From: Isoetes taiwanensis
Lineage: Eukaryota; Streptophyta; Lycopodiopsida; Isoetales; Isoetaceae
Direction of reading: 5' to 3'
Assembly: GCA_021234155.1 (NCBI GenBank)
Contig: JAJEKV010000018.1
Coordinates: 13,495,552-13,559,551 of the forward strand
DNA: 64,000 nucleotides
Positions within the stretch are counted from its first letter, which is position 1, and each line of letters begins with the position of its first letter. This document shows positions 11,180-20,250 of this stretch, one piece after another. Position numbers and translations under genes: made by a program. The notes under the pieces were generated by a model that ran no database searches, was not told the origin of the DNA, and was given only the letters and a program-made list of their open reading frames with translations.

Positions 11180-12215
11180 CCCGGATTATAATGGCGGGCC
11201 ATAGTTAGCTTGGCTTGTTCCCAGCCTAGTTTGCAATCTTGATGGCACTTTCTAAATCTGGCCGGGGTTTGACCCTTAGTGAAAAACCCAAACCGTGGTA
11301 ACCCATTTGTAAAGTATCTTACTTGATCCTCAACTGTAGGGGTGGGCTCTTTTGGCTACCAACCGTCTAAACCTCAAAGACATAGCTCATAGACTTTCAT
11401 TAGGCAAGCAAGCGAAATATGTTAGCTCATCATTTATTCTTTCTTGAAGGCCAATAGGCCTAAAGGCCTTTAAAAATGCTTTTCTAAGGTCATCCCAAGT
11501 CAAAAAGGGGTAATACTCCTAGAGGTTCTATACCATTCCATTGCCCCATCCTCTAAGGTTGCTCCAAACAGCCTAAGTCTTTCAAAGATTACCATCTTCT
11601 TGATTGGCCTCACTAATAGTCTAAATGATTGAATGTGAGAATCAGCCTCCCCCTTTTAAAGGTGAAAAAGGTTGGGTATTTCATTTTAGAAGTTTTAGTT
11701 GCCATGGGATTAAGAATCAAGTATTAGAAGGAGTTAAATAACTGGTTTCCTCTTCACTACTTTCCCTGTGGCTAGAGGGTATGGTGCTACCGCTACTAAA
11801 CCCTTGCTCTACTAATGTCTTTCTTCTTCCAAGACTTGCTTTTTAATTCCCTTCTTTTTTGTTCCCTAAACTCTAGTCTAGCACTACGTTCAGCCTCTTG
11901 CTTCTCGATGCTTTTCTTTCTCCTTTCAAAGATCCGGGGCCCCAATTCATGCAAAAACTTTTAATTCTTCGAACAAATAACTTTTTTTTTTAATTACGTA
12001 GAGGTGGATGCCCCCTCTTGGCTTACAAATTCTTCAAATGAAGATTGCCTAAGTCTTCTTACAAATTCTTCGGTTCCCAACCATCCAGGAATTGGTCGTG
12101 GTTCCTCCCATGGTCCACCGTCTCCCCAACCACTATTAGGTTGAATTCTCTTACGAGGATTATTTAAAATAAGTACTTTGTGCTTAGTGATGGGTAAATG
12201 TGGCCAATTTTCCAT
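11180..12215 (-). pseudogene. Gypsy-2 gag, N-terminal part and decayed capsid region
   Basis: A 73-codon frame at 11994-12215 (MENWPHLPITKHKVL start; ends SSFEEFVSQEG) is the best candidate for the gag start, about 170 bp inside the 5' LTR. 11180-11990 is the expected capsid region but reads only as fragments, such as the minus-strand sense near 11380-11560. No primer-binding site next to the LTR at 12382 could be matched to a tRNA by eye. Confidence 0.6.
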
Positions 12216-12382
12216 TCCTGCAAGCCATTATACATCCAACAAAAATTTAATAAATTTTATTTTATTTTATTTATTTTTATTCTCTTTTTTTTTTCGAAAA
12301 TATAACAAAAATTCAAAAGTTGTACTATTATTCGTCAACACGATTACCCTTTAGTTAATTTCTCGCAATGCCCCCCACTAAA

Positions 12383-13930
12383 TGTTGGCCGGGTCAACCT
12401 ACCCCAAGCCCGACAGAGTTCTTAGGCAATGGATGACAAAATAATAATACGAATGCCAGCAAAAAATATAATTCCGTTAATTACTTACGCCAACACCACC
12501 ACAACTAGGCTCATAGCTTCCGTTATACCCCTTAAGCCTAGCCGCACCGCTTCCTTTTACTCCTTGCATTAATTATTATGTGAGTGCAAACTCGTAATAT
12601 TTATTATCCTTGATTTGTTTTAGCATCACATGGTCTTAGAGTAATGTTCTCCTTGTTATTTTAATTTTTATCTTTTTCTTTTATGTATGGGGAAATCAAA
12701 AGGTTTAACTTATTACTTAGGAAATTGTTGGAAAAAATATTTAGGTTAACATTTAGTTAGGTTTTCACGTTGACAATTTTGTTTAGGGCAAAAAAAACCT
12801 GTTTAGGAAGGCAAATGACCGACAAAGAAACCGCTTTGGGCAATCGATTCGACTCCTTCCTCCGCCGGTTTTGTTTGTATTTTCTTCTCAGGTTAAGCAA
12901 TCACCCGATAACGGTTTCTGCAGAATTCACAGTTAATTCGTGGGCTCCAAGGTAAGCAATCGGATCTGGCTTAGGGTATGGCAATACAGATGGAGCAGGC
13001 GGCTTCCGGATCCATGGCTGGTAACAAGAGATGGATAGGGGCGGAAGCGAAAATGGCATGGCAGAATGGGCTTGGTGAATCCGGCGGCGGCAAAGAAAAC
13101 GGATATGGCGATGATCCGGGTTTTGCAGGTGCTCTATCTTCCAAGCATGGGCGGTTGTATGGCAAAGGACCAAAGAATTCCGGCTTCTTACTTCTTCCCC
13201 GATTTACAATTTATAGCGTAACTACAGAGAGGATTAGAAAAGAGCAGCAAAGACATATGATTTTTTTTTCTCTTTTATCTCTCGAATTTTTATTCATTCC
13301 ATTTAGATTCTTATTATAACTCAATACTCTTACGATTCAAGACAAATACAAAAGATGCGTAAGTATCACAAAGGATTTCCTTCAAGGTAAATCCTTGGGA
13401 AAACTTGCTGCCAATACAATCAGACAGAATTTATTTAACTTAGATTTCTTCACAACACTCACACACAATAGCATCATCATAAACTAGAAAGGAAGACATC
13501 ATGCACACGCAATGATGGACCAGAATCATACCAGGACGCTCAGGCAATCAGCAGAGAGCAGACTCGAATAGGCACAAAAAGGGTAGTTTTTTCATTCACG
13601 TTGAATTTCTCTTATACAATTCCAATAAAATCTGGACCTTTAAAAAATACAATCTTTGCCCTCCATGTGGAAAACTTCCTTTAGCTCCAAGATTTTGACA
13701 CCTCATCAATCCAAAAATATGGTCTCCTCCAATCAAACTGCTTTGTGCTTTCTCCTTACCACTAAAATTCGAATTTCTAATGGTCTTCAATAATATAAGC
13801 ATCACAATCTTCAAAATAACCTTGTAACTATGCACTTTGGTCGATTTTGAGCCCATACGTCTTCATTGCAGCTTCTTTTCACACTGTTTCACTCAAAAAT
13901 CAAAATTTCTGTTGTGTTGACCGCTCCACA
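12383..13930 (-). repeat. Gypsy-2 5' LTR
   Basis: 1548 bp, same ends as 4024-5553. Frames inside it at 12901-13319 occur equally in the other LTR and are not genes. Confidence 0.9.
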
Positions 13931-13935
13931 GTCTT
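13931..13935. repeat. 5-bp target-site duplication of Gypsy-2, right copy (GTCTT)
   Basis: Matches 4019-4023. The undisturbed Gypsy-1 3' LTR reads GGGGTCTTGCACG once at about 25110-25122. Confidence 0.9.
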
Positions 13936-14754
13936 GCACGAGCATAAAAGGCTCCTGAGACTCCTACAGTGGGCTAGGCCTGATAGCCGGTCACGTGGAG
14001 GGCCGGGTATGGGTCTGACACTCCCTGGGTGTAGTGGTGTGACCCGTATGGGGCACCATGCACTTTGAGTAGAATTAGGGTGAGTAAGTCGGGTACGGAT
14101 GCGGGGGTCGGCCGATGCGCGCACGTATTCTCTAGCTCACCCGCGACACCACTTGTGATCCCGGAAGGGGACGCCCCTCGACCGGGGGCCTCATCGGACC
14201 AGTGTGTCATGAACCCGAGTAGACTCAAAGGGTGATCCCTAGAGTCTACGTCTCCAGGAAGGCTATAGCGGGCCATAGCGTGATTCACCCATCCGCAAAG
14301 TGTGCACGGGGAGGGGCGGATGGAGTGGACAACCCTAGCCGATGTTCTATGCCAGCCAACGCCATGCCAAGATTCGGTCCGCCGATCTCCACGAGACCCG
14401 GGCCGATCCGCCTCCCCACTAGAGTCTGAGCCGGGGTAGAACCTGGGTTTTGGGTGTTTTCTTAGTCTTAGATGCATATTCTTGCCGTTGGTATTTGGAT
14501 GGATGTGCCACCCTTCGAGGTGGTTATTTATATGTGATTTATGCTGTGTGCTAACCCTTGTATTCATGCTTCGCGACGTAGGGCTCGCTGTTGGGCGTGG
14601 GCGAATGACCCCTCGGTGTCCTTCACCTGGCGTCTACGTGAAGCGGCGGGTTAGATGGAGGGCCCCCGCTCTCGGCGCGATGGTCGCCATGGGAGGGAAA
14701 GTCCTCGTATGTATCTACGGTAGGGGGTCGTATATATTCACCGGAGCGTCCACA
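13936..14754 (+). repeat. Gypsy-1 5' LTR, second segment
   Basis: Continues the LTR from GCACGAGCATAAAAGG and ends at GTCCACA, directly before the primer site. With 3255-4023 it totals about 1588 bp, the same as the 3' LTR. GC-rich blocks at 14100-14420 and 14570-14720 differ from the 3' LTR by clustered small indels. Confidence 0.87.
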
Positions 14755-14756
14755 AG

Positions 14757-14769
14757 TGGTATCAGAGCC
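14757..14769 (+). other. Primer-binding site of Gypsy-1 (tRNA-Met)
   Basis: TGGTATCAGAGCC, two bases after the 5' LTR, is the standard complement to the 3' end of initiator tRNA-Met used by many plant LTR retrotransposons. It fixes LTR end and plus orientation. Confidence 0.93.
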
Positions 14770-15548
14770 GTGATTTTGGTTGCTTTCGAAATCATAGCAC
14801 CGCCAAACACTAACTCGTAGCACGGTAGTTAGGAGGAGGCTAAGTTAATGTGTTGTTAGTCCTCTTTGATGTTTGGCCTGGTGTTAGGTTAAATTAAGAA
14901 ATTGTAGCTTTAAAGAGGATAGGGCGACTCCAAGACCCAAGATTGGGAGCATTGTAAATATCAATGGGTGGCTCAGATGACAGAGCAAATGCATCCATTG
15001 GATCGGACATATTTGAATTATCCTAAAGCGGTCGTCTCCCGGCGAAAAATAGTCAAGGGCAGGCCCAAGAACCAACTCGGGCGCCGCTTGCTTTTTGCCG
15101 TCTTGGCGATCATCGTAGAAAGAGCGGAAATGCGTCGTTTAAACCACCAGTCGGACCCAGTCAGCGCGGGCCCGCCAGTCAACTTCGAGGGCGCCCGCTT
15201 GCTTTCGACGACCCCCAGCCAAGGCGGGAGCACGTATAATGCAGCCGGCGCCCGACCGTATGCCTCGTGTATTTCCGCCGTATAATTATTTTTTTTAATA
15301 ATAAAATTTGAAAGTTAACAGGAAAATTTTAAAATTTCAAAAGTTAACTGGCCGTTTAACGAAATTCTTCTTGTCACTTGTTTTTGCCCTACCTTCAGCG
15401 CCTTCGACCGCCAGAGCCACCGCCCGCCATCGCCACCAGACTTGACATTGCTTTGACGGCCTTGTGTTTTGAGGAACCTTAGCGCCTCCCTTGCCCTTCT
15501 TCGCCACGGTAGCCTCCTTTTGTCGCCTTCTTAGACCTTAGCGCGGCT
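14770..15548 (+). other. Gypsy-1 leader
   Basis: Noncoding leader of about 780 bp. A small frame at 14968-15285 (105 codons, basic) has no recognisable features. The last 40 bases before the next ORF are pyrimidine-rich and end CCTTAG|CGCGGCTATGG, resembling a 3' splice site just before the start codon. Confidence 0.5.
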
Positions 15549-16310
15549 ATGGCTATCACAAAGAGTGCCCCGGACCCAGCTACTTTGAGCATCGTGGAGA
15601 TTTATGCCATGATCGCCAAGCACATGGCTACAGACCCGGCCTTTATTGACATACTTCTGGATGAGCTGGTAAATAGGTTTGAGAACAACGATAGGATTCC
15701 CTATCCTATCTATCACTTCTCAGAGCCATTCTTGATCGGTGAACCTTGACGACTCTCCTATACCATTGTTGAGCAACCCGACATGGTCATGATGCTCATC
15801 AAATTCTATCCTCCCGAGCAGGAAGGCCATACTGAGGAGGAAGACATCAGGACAGAGGCCGACCGTGTCAGGGGTTTGGCCAGAGAGGATGATCATCGGG
15901 AGATCGAGCGGGCAGATACGGCAGCCCGGGGAAGGGAATACAGGTATCTCGGGGACGGCTTTGCCGTCATTGATGGCAGAGCCATTGAGGTTCCCCCATA
16001 CCGCTGGCATGAGGGTTCCAGCAGCTTCATATGGGGAGAAATCCCCGATATCAGCATAGACTATCTGTCAACCATTCAGATAGACATGGGTTTGCGACCA
16101 CAGCGGTACCAAGCTGAACTAAGTCGCCGTGATGCAGCCCAGCTTTTTGCTCAGATTCAAGAAGATCTGAGGAGAGTCCCGGAGGACCCGGAGAAGCTCA
16201 ACAGGAGGAGGGATCGGCAAGACCAGCAGACCAACAAGACGGGGCGATCGGGAGTGGGCCGCCCAATCCCCGACGCGATGTCACCGTTAAGCACCGGAAG
16301 AAGGGGTTAG
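15549..16310 (+). CDS. Gypsy-1 accessory ORF A (unknown function; one in-frame TGA)
   Basis: A single frame of 254 codons from ATG 15549 to 16310, interrupted only by one TGA at 15747-15749 (after residue 66). The N-terminal part is helical (ATLSIVEIYAMIAKHM; FIDILLDELVNRF). The middle is charged (EEDIRTEADRVRGLARE), and a section ending SSSFIWGEIPDISIDYLSTI leads into a basic Arg-rich tail. I do not recognise the family. It lies downstream of the primer site and on the element's strand, so it could be translated from the genomic RNA. The TGA may be a mutation or a read error. The GC-rich sequence after 16310 may hold a frameshifted continuation. Confidence 0.5.
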
Positions 16311-16985
16311 CCCGAAAGGCCGGCAGGTCAAGAGATAAAGAGAAACTAAAGACCGCCGTGGCTTTTGAAAGAAGACGAAGCCCGACCGAGGCGCTAGCCG
16401 GTGGGATAACCTGACCGGCCGTTGGGGCTAAGACACGGTGCCGCAATCACCATTGTGGCCGCCGCGAAAACCCGCCCCACGTAGAGGAAGCCTTCGATAG
16501 GTACCGTAGACGCGGGCCTTGCGGAAATCCGCAAGAAGTTCCGTTAAGTCCACGCAGCTTCTGATACGGAAGCTACCCTTCCAGAGGCTGGTACGGGAGA
16601 TCGCGCAGTAGTTCAAGACCGACCTCCGTTTCCAGACCTTTGCAATTTTGGCACTCCAAGAGGCTGCCGAAGCCTACTTGGTGGCACTTTTTGGTGACGC
16701 CAATCTTTGCGCGATTCACGCAAAGAGGGTAACCATAATGCCTAAGGATTTGGCCCTCGCCCGCAGGATTCGGGGGGAGCATCCTTAGCCTCTTTGCGGG
16801 ACTCCGCATTGTAAATATTTTCTTGTGATATTTAATAAAAACTCTTTTTTTTCGTATTAACAGTTTAATTATTTTATGTTAAATATGAAACCCAATGCTG
16901 ACGTCAGCCTCAATAAAAGGAGTTAAAAAGGCACTTTTAAAGTTATTTCAAATGTTTCTTTTCCTCTCTCCTCCCTTCTAGCGCC
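16311..16985 (+). other. Gypsy-1 spacer with promoter-like segment
   Basis: To 16800 it is GC-rich with only short frames, perhaps the decayed end of ORF A. From 16810 it turns AT-rich: AATAAAAACT (polyadenylation-like) at about 16838, a 12-bp perfect palindrome GCTGACGTCAGC at 16897-16908 (bZIP/TGA-type TGACGTCA core), AATAAAAGG as a possible TATA box about 15 bp on, and a 25-base pyrimidine tract ending TTCTAG at 16980, four bases before ATG 16986. Confidence 0.5.
16897..16908. promoter_or_regulatory. TGACGTCA palindrome (bZIP-type site) before ORF B
   Basis: GCTGACGTCAGC is self-complementary over 12 bases. TGACGTCA is the classic binding core of plant bZIP/TGA factors. Position about 80 bp before ATG 16986 and just before a TATA-like AATAAAAGG suggests an internal promoter; function is inferred only. 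Confidence 0.45.
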
Positions 16986-17939
16986 ATGGCTGCCGCCGAC
17001 CTTGTTGCTTGGTACCATGACGGAGAGCAATGGGATCCACAAGTCCCTTTCGACCTGCTGCGACCTTTGTTATGCCAATGCCTAGACCTCCTCGACAATA
17101 TGCAGAGGCATCCGGATTACGCCGGATTCTTCGACTTCTACATGGAGGAAATGCTTCCTCTGTGTATTCCTTTTGGGGACCCTCCCCAGCTGTATCTGGA
17201 GCGGGAGGTAGTTCGGGAGATGTTAGGCAGGGATACCCATGCTTATGATGTCCTGAAGGGGAAGCTCCGATGGGGCAAGCACTTGCCTGTGGTCCAGCAT
17301 CAGGGGCGGCAGTATCTGGAAGTTACCTTCGCCCTAGCCATCCTCATGGACCAATACGTTGAGGATGAAACTTTACCTGTAGAAAAAGGCAAACTGCCAG
17401 AGCCGTCCGAGGAGGGGGACGACGAGCACATAGGTATGGGCGACTTTGGCCGTTGGAAACAGTTAGCGGAGGAGTTGCCACCGCACCGTGAACAAGCTAT
17501 AGGCTTGTCAGGATTAGACGGCCTTCCAGTTATCTATCACCAAGGGCAGGAGTACCTTCTCTTGGATGATATTATTTGGACGTATCACATGGTGGCCGGA
17601 TTTCGGCGCAAGCGCAAAGACCATGTACTTTATGAGCTTGCGGAGTACTGTATGGACGATTTTATTGACTTCACTTCTACTGAGCTTCCTCCAGAGGTGC
17701 AGCAGCTGCTCCAGTTCCGCCAAGAGACCATAGAGCCGGCCGAGACTCTATTACATCTTCGGGACTTCGTGATGCAGGAGCCGGCCTCGCAGCCTTCACC
17801 GGATGCCTTCACGGCAATGGGACCGCACGTCCCAAACATTAACATGGTGGAGGTCCCCTCCGACTCAGATGACGAGGGAGCGGATTTATATCATAATCCT
17901 GCGCATAAGAAGGAGGAGCAACAGGAACTTAGGGAGTAA
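16986..17939 (+). CDS. Gypsy-1 accessory ORF B, 317 aa, unknown function, internal repeat
   Basis: Intact frame from ATG 16986 (GCCATGG context, good for plants) to a TAA. No family recognised. Acidic protein; no signal peptide or membrane segment. It has an internal duplication: LPVVQHQGRQYL (residues 100-111) and LPVIYHQGQEYL (180-191), exactly 80 residues apart. It ends in a low-complexity Ser/Asp-rich tail (PSDSDDEGAD, about 291-300) and a Lys/Glu/Gln stretch. It is undamaged while the downstream pol genes are broken. ORF C starts nine bases after its stop, so reinitiation or a shared transcript is likely. A gag-like structural role, as supposed for extra ORFs of Ogre elements, is possible but unproven. 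Confidence 0.65.
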   Translation: MAAADLVAWYHDGEQWDPQVPFDLLRPLLCQCLDLLDNMQRHPDYAGFFDFYMEEMLPLCIPFGDPPQLYLEREVVREMLGRDTHAYDVLKGKLRWGKHLPVVQHQGRQYLEVTFALAILMDQYVEDETLPVEKGKLPEPSEEGDDEHIGMGDFGRWKQLAEELPPHREQAIGLSGLDGLPVIYHQGQEYLLLDDIIWTYHMVAGFRRKRKDHVLYELAEYCMDDFIDFTSTELPPEVQQLLQFRQETIEPAETLLHLRDFVMQEPASQPSPDAFTAMGPHVPNINMVEVPSDSDDEGADLYHNPAHKKEEQQELRE

Positions 17940-17948
17940 GAAGTCCCC

Positions 17949-18386
17949 ATGGACTTGGATAAGGAAGTGGCTACATCCGAGACCCCGCAAGGGAAGGTGC
18001 TGGGTAACCACCTCACCCGTTTCTTTTTGTCAGCCTTCCGACAGGGGCAAGTCCTTTTTATAGCCCGAGATCTAGGGCCAGAGGCTGAAGCTTCATGGTG
18101 GGCTCTCCGTGCTCTCTCTACATTGGCCGGCCACAAGAAGCTTCCCTATCGTACGTTTACTTATGTACTCGTGCGACGGGATCTTGCCCTGACGGCCTTG
18201 GGTCAGGATATTGCGCCTTGGATGAGCATGAAGCTCCTCACGGCAGCCCCATTAGCCATTGCCTATCCACCGGAGGTTGCATCTATTGCAGCTGCCACAG
18301 TAGATCCCGGGGTGACTCTGCTGCGACACCGACCGCCTCCACCACCTCCTAGGGCTACGGATGGAGAGGGAGGACCTAGCTCCTAA
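17949..18386 (+). CDS. Gypsy-1 accessory ORF C, 145 aa, unknown function
   Basis: ATG in CCCATGG context nine bases after ORF B stops, in a different frame. Residues 1-30 are mixed polar (VLGNHLTRFFLSAF). The middle is helical and Trp/Ala-rich (EAEASWWALRALSTLAGHKK, then RTFTYVLVRRDLALTALGQ). The hydrophobic stretch LLTAAPLAIAYPPEVASIAA is too short and proline-broken for a clear membrane helix. The C-terminus is a run of prolines after RHR, then a Gly/Ser tail. No family recognised. The tight coupling to ORF B suggests a joint role. Confidence 0.55.
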   Translation: MDLDKEVATSETPQGKVLGNHLTRFFLSAFRQGQVLFIARDLGPEAEASWWALRALSTLAGHKKLPYRTFTYVLVRRDLALTALGQDIAPWMSMKLLTAAPLAIAYPPEVASIAAATVDPGVTLLRHRPPPPPPRATDGEGGPSS

Positions 18387-18583
18387 ACTAATTGTGCTAG
18401 GCATTTTCATCTTGCGTGTGATTGTGAGATTTTGGATTGGCAAATGTCTTAGCCGTGTTATAATATGATGTACCTTATTTCTTTACTAAATACAGTTACT
18501 GTCTTAATGAGTATAAGTGAATTGTTTTTTTCATGACGTCCTCTTCAAAGTATTAGCGTTTAAGAATATAGTGGAATTACAAA
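18387..18583 (+). other. AT-rich spacer between ORFs C and D
   Basis: About 200 bp with no reading frame. Contains TATAATATGATG near 18460 and a TGACGTC at 18534-18540, a half copy of the palindrome upstream of ORF B, 44 bp before ATG 18584. Confidence 0.4.
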
Positions 18584-19072
18584 ATGTTCTATATTCATTC
18601 CAACTATCTTGCAGAAGAGACCCTTTGGGAATATGAGGAGAGGATTACCGACATGGTTAGGAGGGATGATCCCGGACCACCAGAGCAGGACTATGGCCAG
18701 AGATATGGCGAATATCCCGAATGGGATGAAGGCTATGAGATGGAACCCCCGCCACCAGGAGAACCCTATGATGCTGATAAAGGATTGGAGATAGTTAACA
18801 TCCTTAGGGACAGAGCTTTTGAGGACCTGAAGTTGACCCTGTGCCGTACCTGGGACTATTGGAGTATGAGCAGGCACGAGGCTTTCGAGGATGCCAATGA
18901 CCACCTGTGGCAACTCTTCTATGCTTTGCGAAGGCTTTTCAATCTTCTTATTGTTAGCCCAACATGGGAATACCAACCAGTGATTGTCCAAGCCTGGGCA
19001 CGCTACAAGCTCATTAGGGCTGTACGGGAGAGTGTCCGCTACTCGATCCTGTACCCTTTTGCGAACCCCTAA
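18584..19072 (+). CDS. Gypsy-1 accessory ORF D, 162 aa, unknown function
   Basis: Intact frame, ATG 18584 to TAA. The N-terminal half is acidic, with Tyr and Pro runs (EYEERITDMVRRDD; YGEYPEWDEGYEMEPPPPGE). The C-terminal half is predicted helical and aromatic (EDLKLTLCRTWDYW; LWQLFYALRRLFNLLIV; VIVQAWARYKLIRAVRE). No zinc knuckle, protease or membrane signal. I do not recognise it. It lies about 240 bp before gag on the same strand. Confidence 0.55.
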   Translation: MFYIHSNYLAEETLWEYEERITDMVRRDDPGPPEQDYGQRYGEYPEWDEGYEMEPPPPGEPYDADKGLEIVNILRDRAFEDLKLTLCRTWDYWSMSRHEAFEDANDHLWQLFYALRRLFNLLIVSPTWEYQPVIVQAWARYKLIRAVRESVRYSILYPFANP

Positions 19073-19310
19073 GCTTGGTCCCACAAGTTATGTGTTTTTG
19101 TTGTTGTTACGTTGTGTGCCAGTAGAACTTTAAAACTTCCACTGTATAATACCTCCTTCTGTGCCAACCCATCTACCAATCAACTTGTTGTTGTACTCAA
19201 CTTGAATGAAATGAAACATCAGTTTCTATTTGTACTTTTTCTTGTCACTGTCAGCAATTGTTGTCTAAATCAAATTGTATGTTATTGAATGTCTGCTTAT
19301 ACTTCCATGA
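19073..19310 (+). other. AT-rich spacer before gag
   Basis: Noncoding, T-rich, with two overlapping start codons near its end: ATG 19307 and ATG 19311 (gag frame). TGTACTTTTTCTTGTCACTGTCAG at about 19231-19255 could be a splice acceptor. Confidence 0.4.
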
Positions 19311-20021
19311 ATGCTCGATATAGACGGTGCCCGTAACGCCGCTTGGCAGACACCCTCCAACGCCAGTAGGCTGACTCCTGAACAGGAACTGATGTTAATG
19401 AAAAGGCAGTTAGGCGAATTACAGGCCTATGTATTGCATGCCAACCCACCGCAACAAACCCAGGAGGATGGACTGGAGTTACCTCCGCTACCACCAAGTC
19501 CATCTGCACAACAGCCATCTCCCCCTGGAGCTAGTCCTATACCTGCAAGGAGGAGGCCTCATGCTAAGCGTTACCGAAGTTCTTCTAAAGATAGTGCCAC
19601 TTCCTCACGATCAACCACTCCCGTATCTTCTGGTTCATCGGTATCCGCGGGTGACCATGCAAAGCGCCGAGACAAAGAGTACCGTAAGACGGTCGATACA
19701 GCTATAACAAGTATATGGAAGAATAGGAAATTGGCCCAATTTGATGGGAAATCCCGAGGCGGCCTAAACGCCGAGTCCTGGTTGGATGAGATGAAGGAGT
19801 TCGGGAAGTCTTACGGAATGACAGAGAAAGATACAGGAAAGGTTGCCACCACCAACCTTACAGGAGCTGCCCGTATTTGGTGGAAGGGCTATGCCAGAGC
19901 CAAGCATTTGGACAGGAGCATGTGCAGCTTCAGGAAGTTTGCCAAGGCTTTTAAGTCGCATTATGTGCCCCGTGCGCACAAATGCCAACAGATCCAAACC
20001 TTTTATAGGTTAGATAGATAG
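19311..20021 (+). pseudogene. Gypsy-1 gag, N-terminal part (split by SINE)
   Basis: Retrotransposon gag: residues 1-50 helical (SRLTPEQELMLMKRQLGELQ), 50-125 a Ser/Pro-rich linker with basic patches (RRRPHAKRYRSS), and from about 135 the capsid-like domain (LAQFDGKSRGG; AESWLDEMKEFG; LTGAARIWWKGYARA; FAKAFKSHYVP). The start is ATG 19311. The frame runs into a stop within the TAGA tail of the SINE at 20010-20248. The rest of gag resumes at 20251. Confidence 0.85.
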
Positions 20022-20248
20022 ATAGATAGATAGTAGTTTTAACGTCACGCCACTAGGCAACATCCAACTGGACATGTGACCACACACCACACTACATTGC
20101 TTGGTTGGGCCCTGCCCCCAACCACCTTACATTGCGTCTGTTGGGATTTGACCCCCAACAGTACCGAGTGCGATTCTGAGCGGTCTCGAACTCGAGACCA
20201 CATTGCTAAGGAACTAGTGTGTTACCACTAGACCAAACGCCCAGAAGG
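20010..20248 (-). mobile_element. tRNA-derived SINE inserted in Gypsy-1 gag
   Basis: About 240 bp on the minus strand. Head: A-box-like TGGTCTAGTGG (20225-20235) and B-box-like GAGTTCGAGACC (20182-20193), the two Pol III promoter parts of a tRNA. Body of about 150 bp; tail a (TAGA)n run on the plus strand at 20011-20032. No clear target-site duplication could be read. The gag homology stops at its left edge and resumes at its right edge. Confidence 0.75.
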
Positions 20249-20250
20249 GT

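Larger units (their letters stand above)
4024..13930 (-). mobile_element. Gypsy-2: Athila/Tat-type Ty3/gypsy retrotransposon, minus strand
   Basis: LTRs at 4024-5553 and 12383-13930 (both TGTTGG...CCACA), flanked by the duplication GTCTT (4019-4023 and 13931-13935). All coding parts read on the minus strand, so the 5' LTR is the right-hand one. Order on the minus strand: gag with zinc knuckles, protease, RT, RNase H, integrase. The RT site VFLDDF, the integrase text GIDFVGP...YILVCTDYVTKWVEA and the absence of a chromodomain fit the non-chromovirus Athila/Tat (OTA) branch; the lineage call is by pattern only. It inserted into an existing Gypsy-1 LTR and is therefore the younger of the two. 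Confidence 0.88.

Noticed and set aside
13974-14820. Several 65-197-codon frames in GC-rich sequence (also 25315-25799)
   Set aside because: These are within Gypsy-1 LTRs; frames are a by-product of GC content and are not kept between the two LTRs.
15018-16809. Minus-strand frames in the Gypsy-1 leader and ORF A region
   Set aside because: Opposite to the element's coding strand, no recognisable features, GC-rich shadows.
14755-19310. Endogenous pararetrovirus (caulimovirus) as origin of the extra ORFs
   Set aside because: No movement protein, coat or translational transactivator motif seen; LTRs, tRNA-Met primer site, integrase and chromodomain show a Ty3/gypsy retrotransposon.
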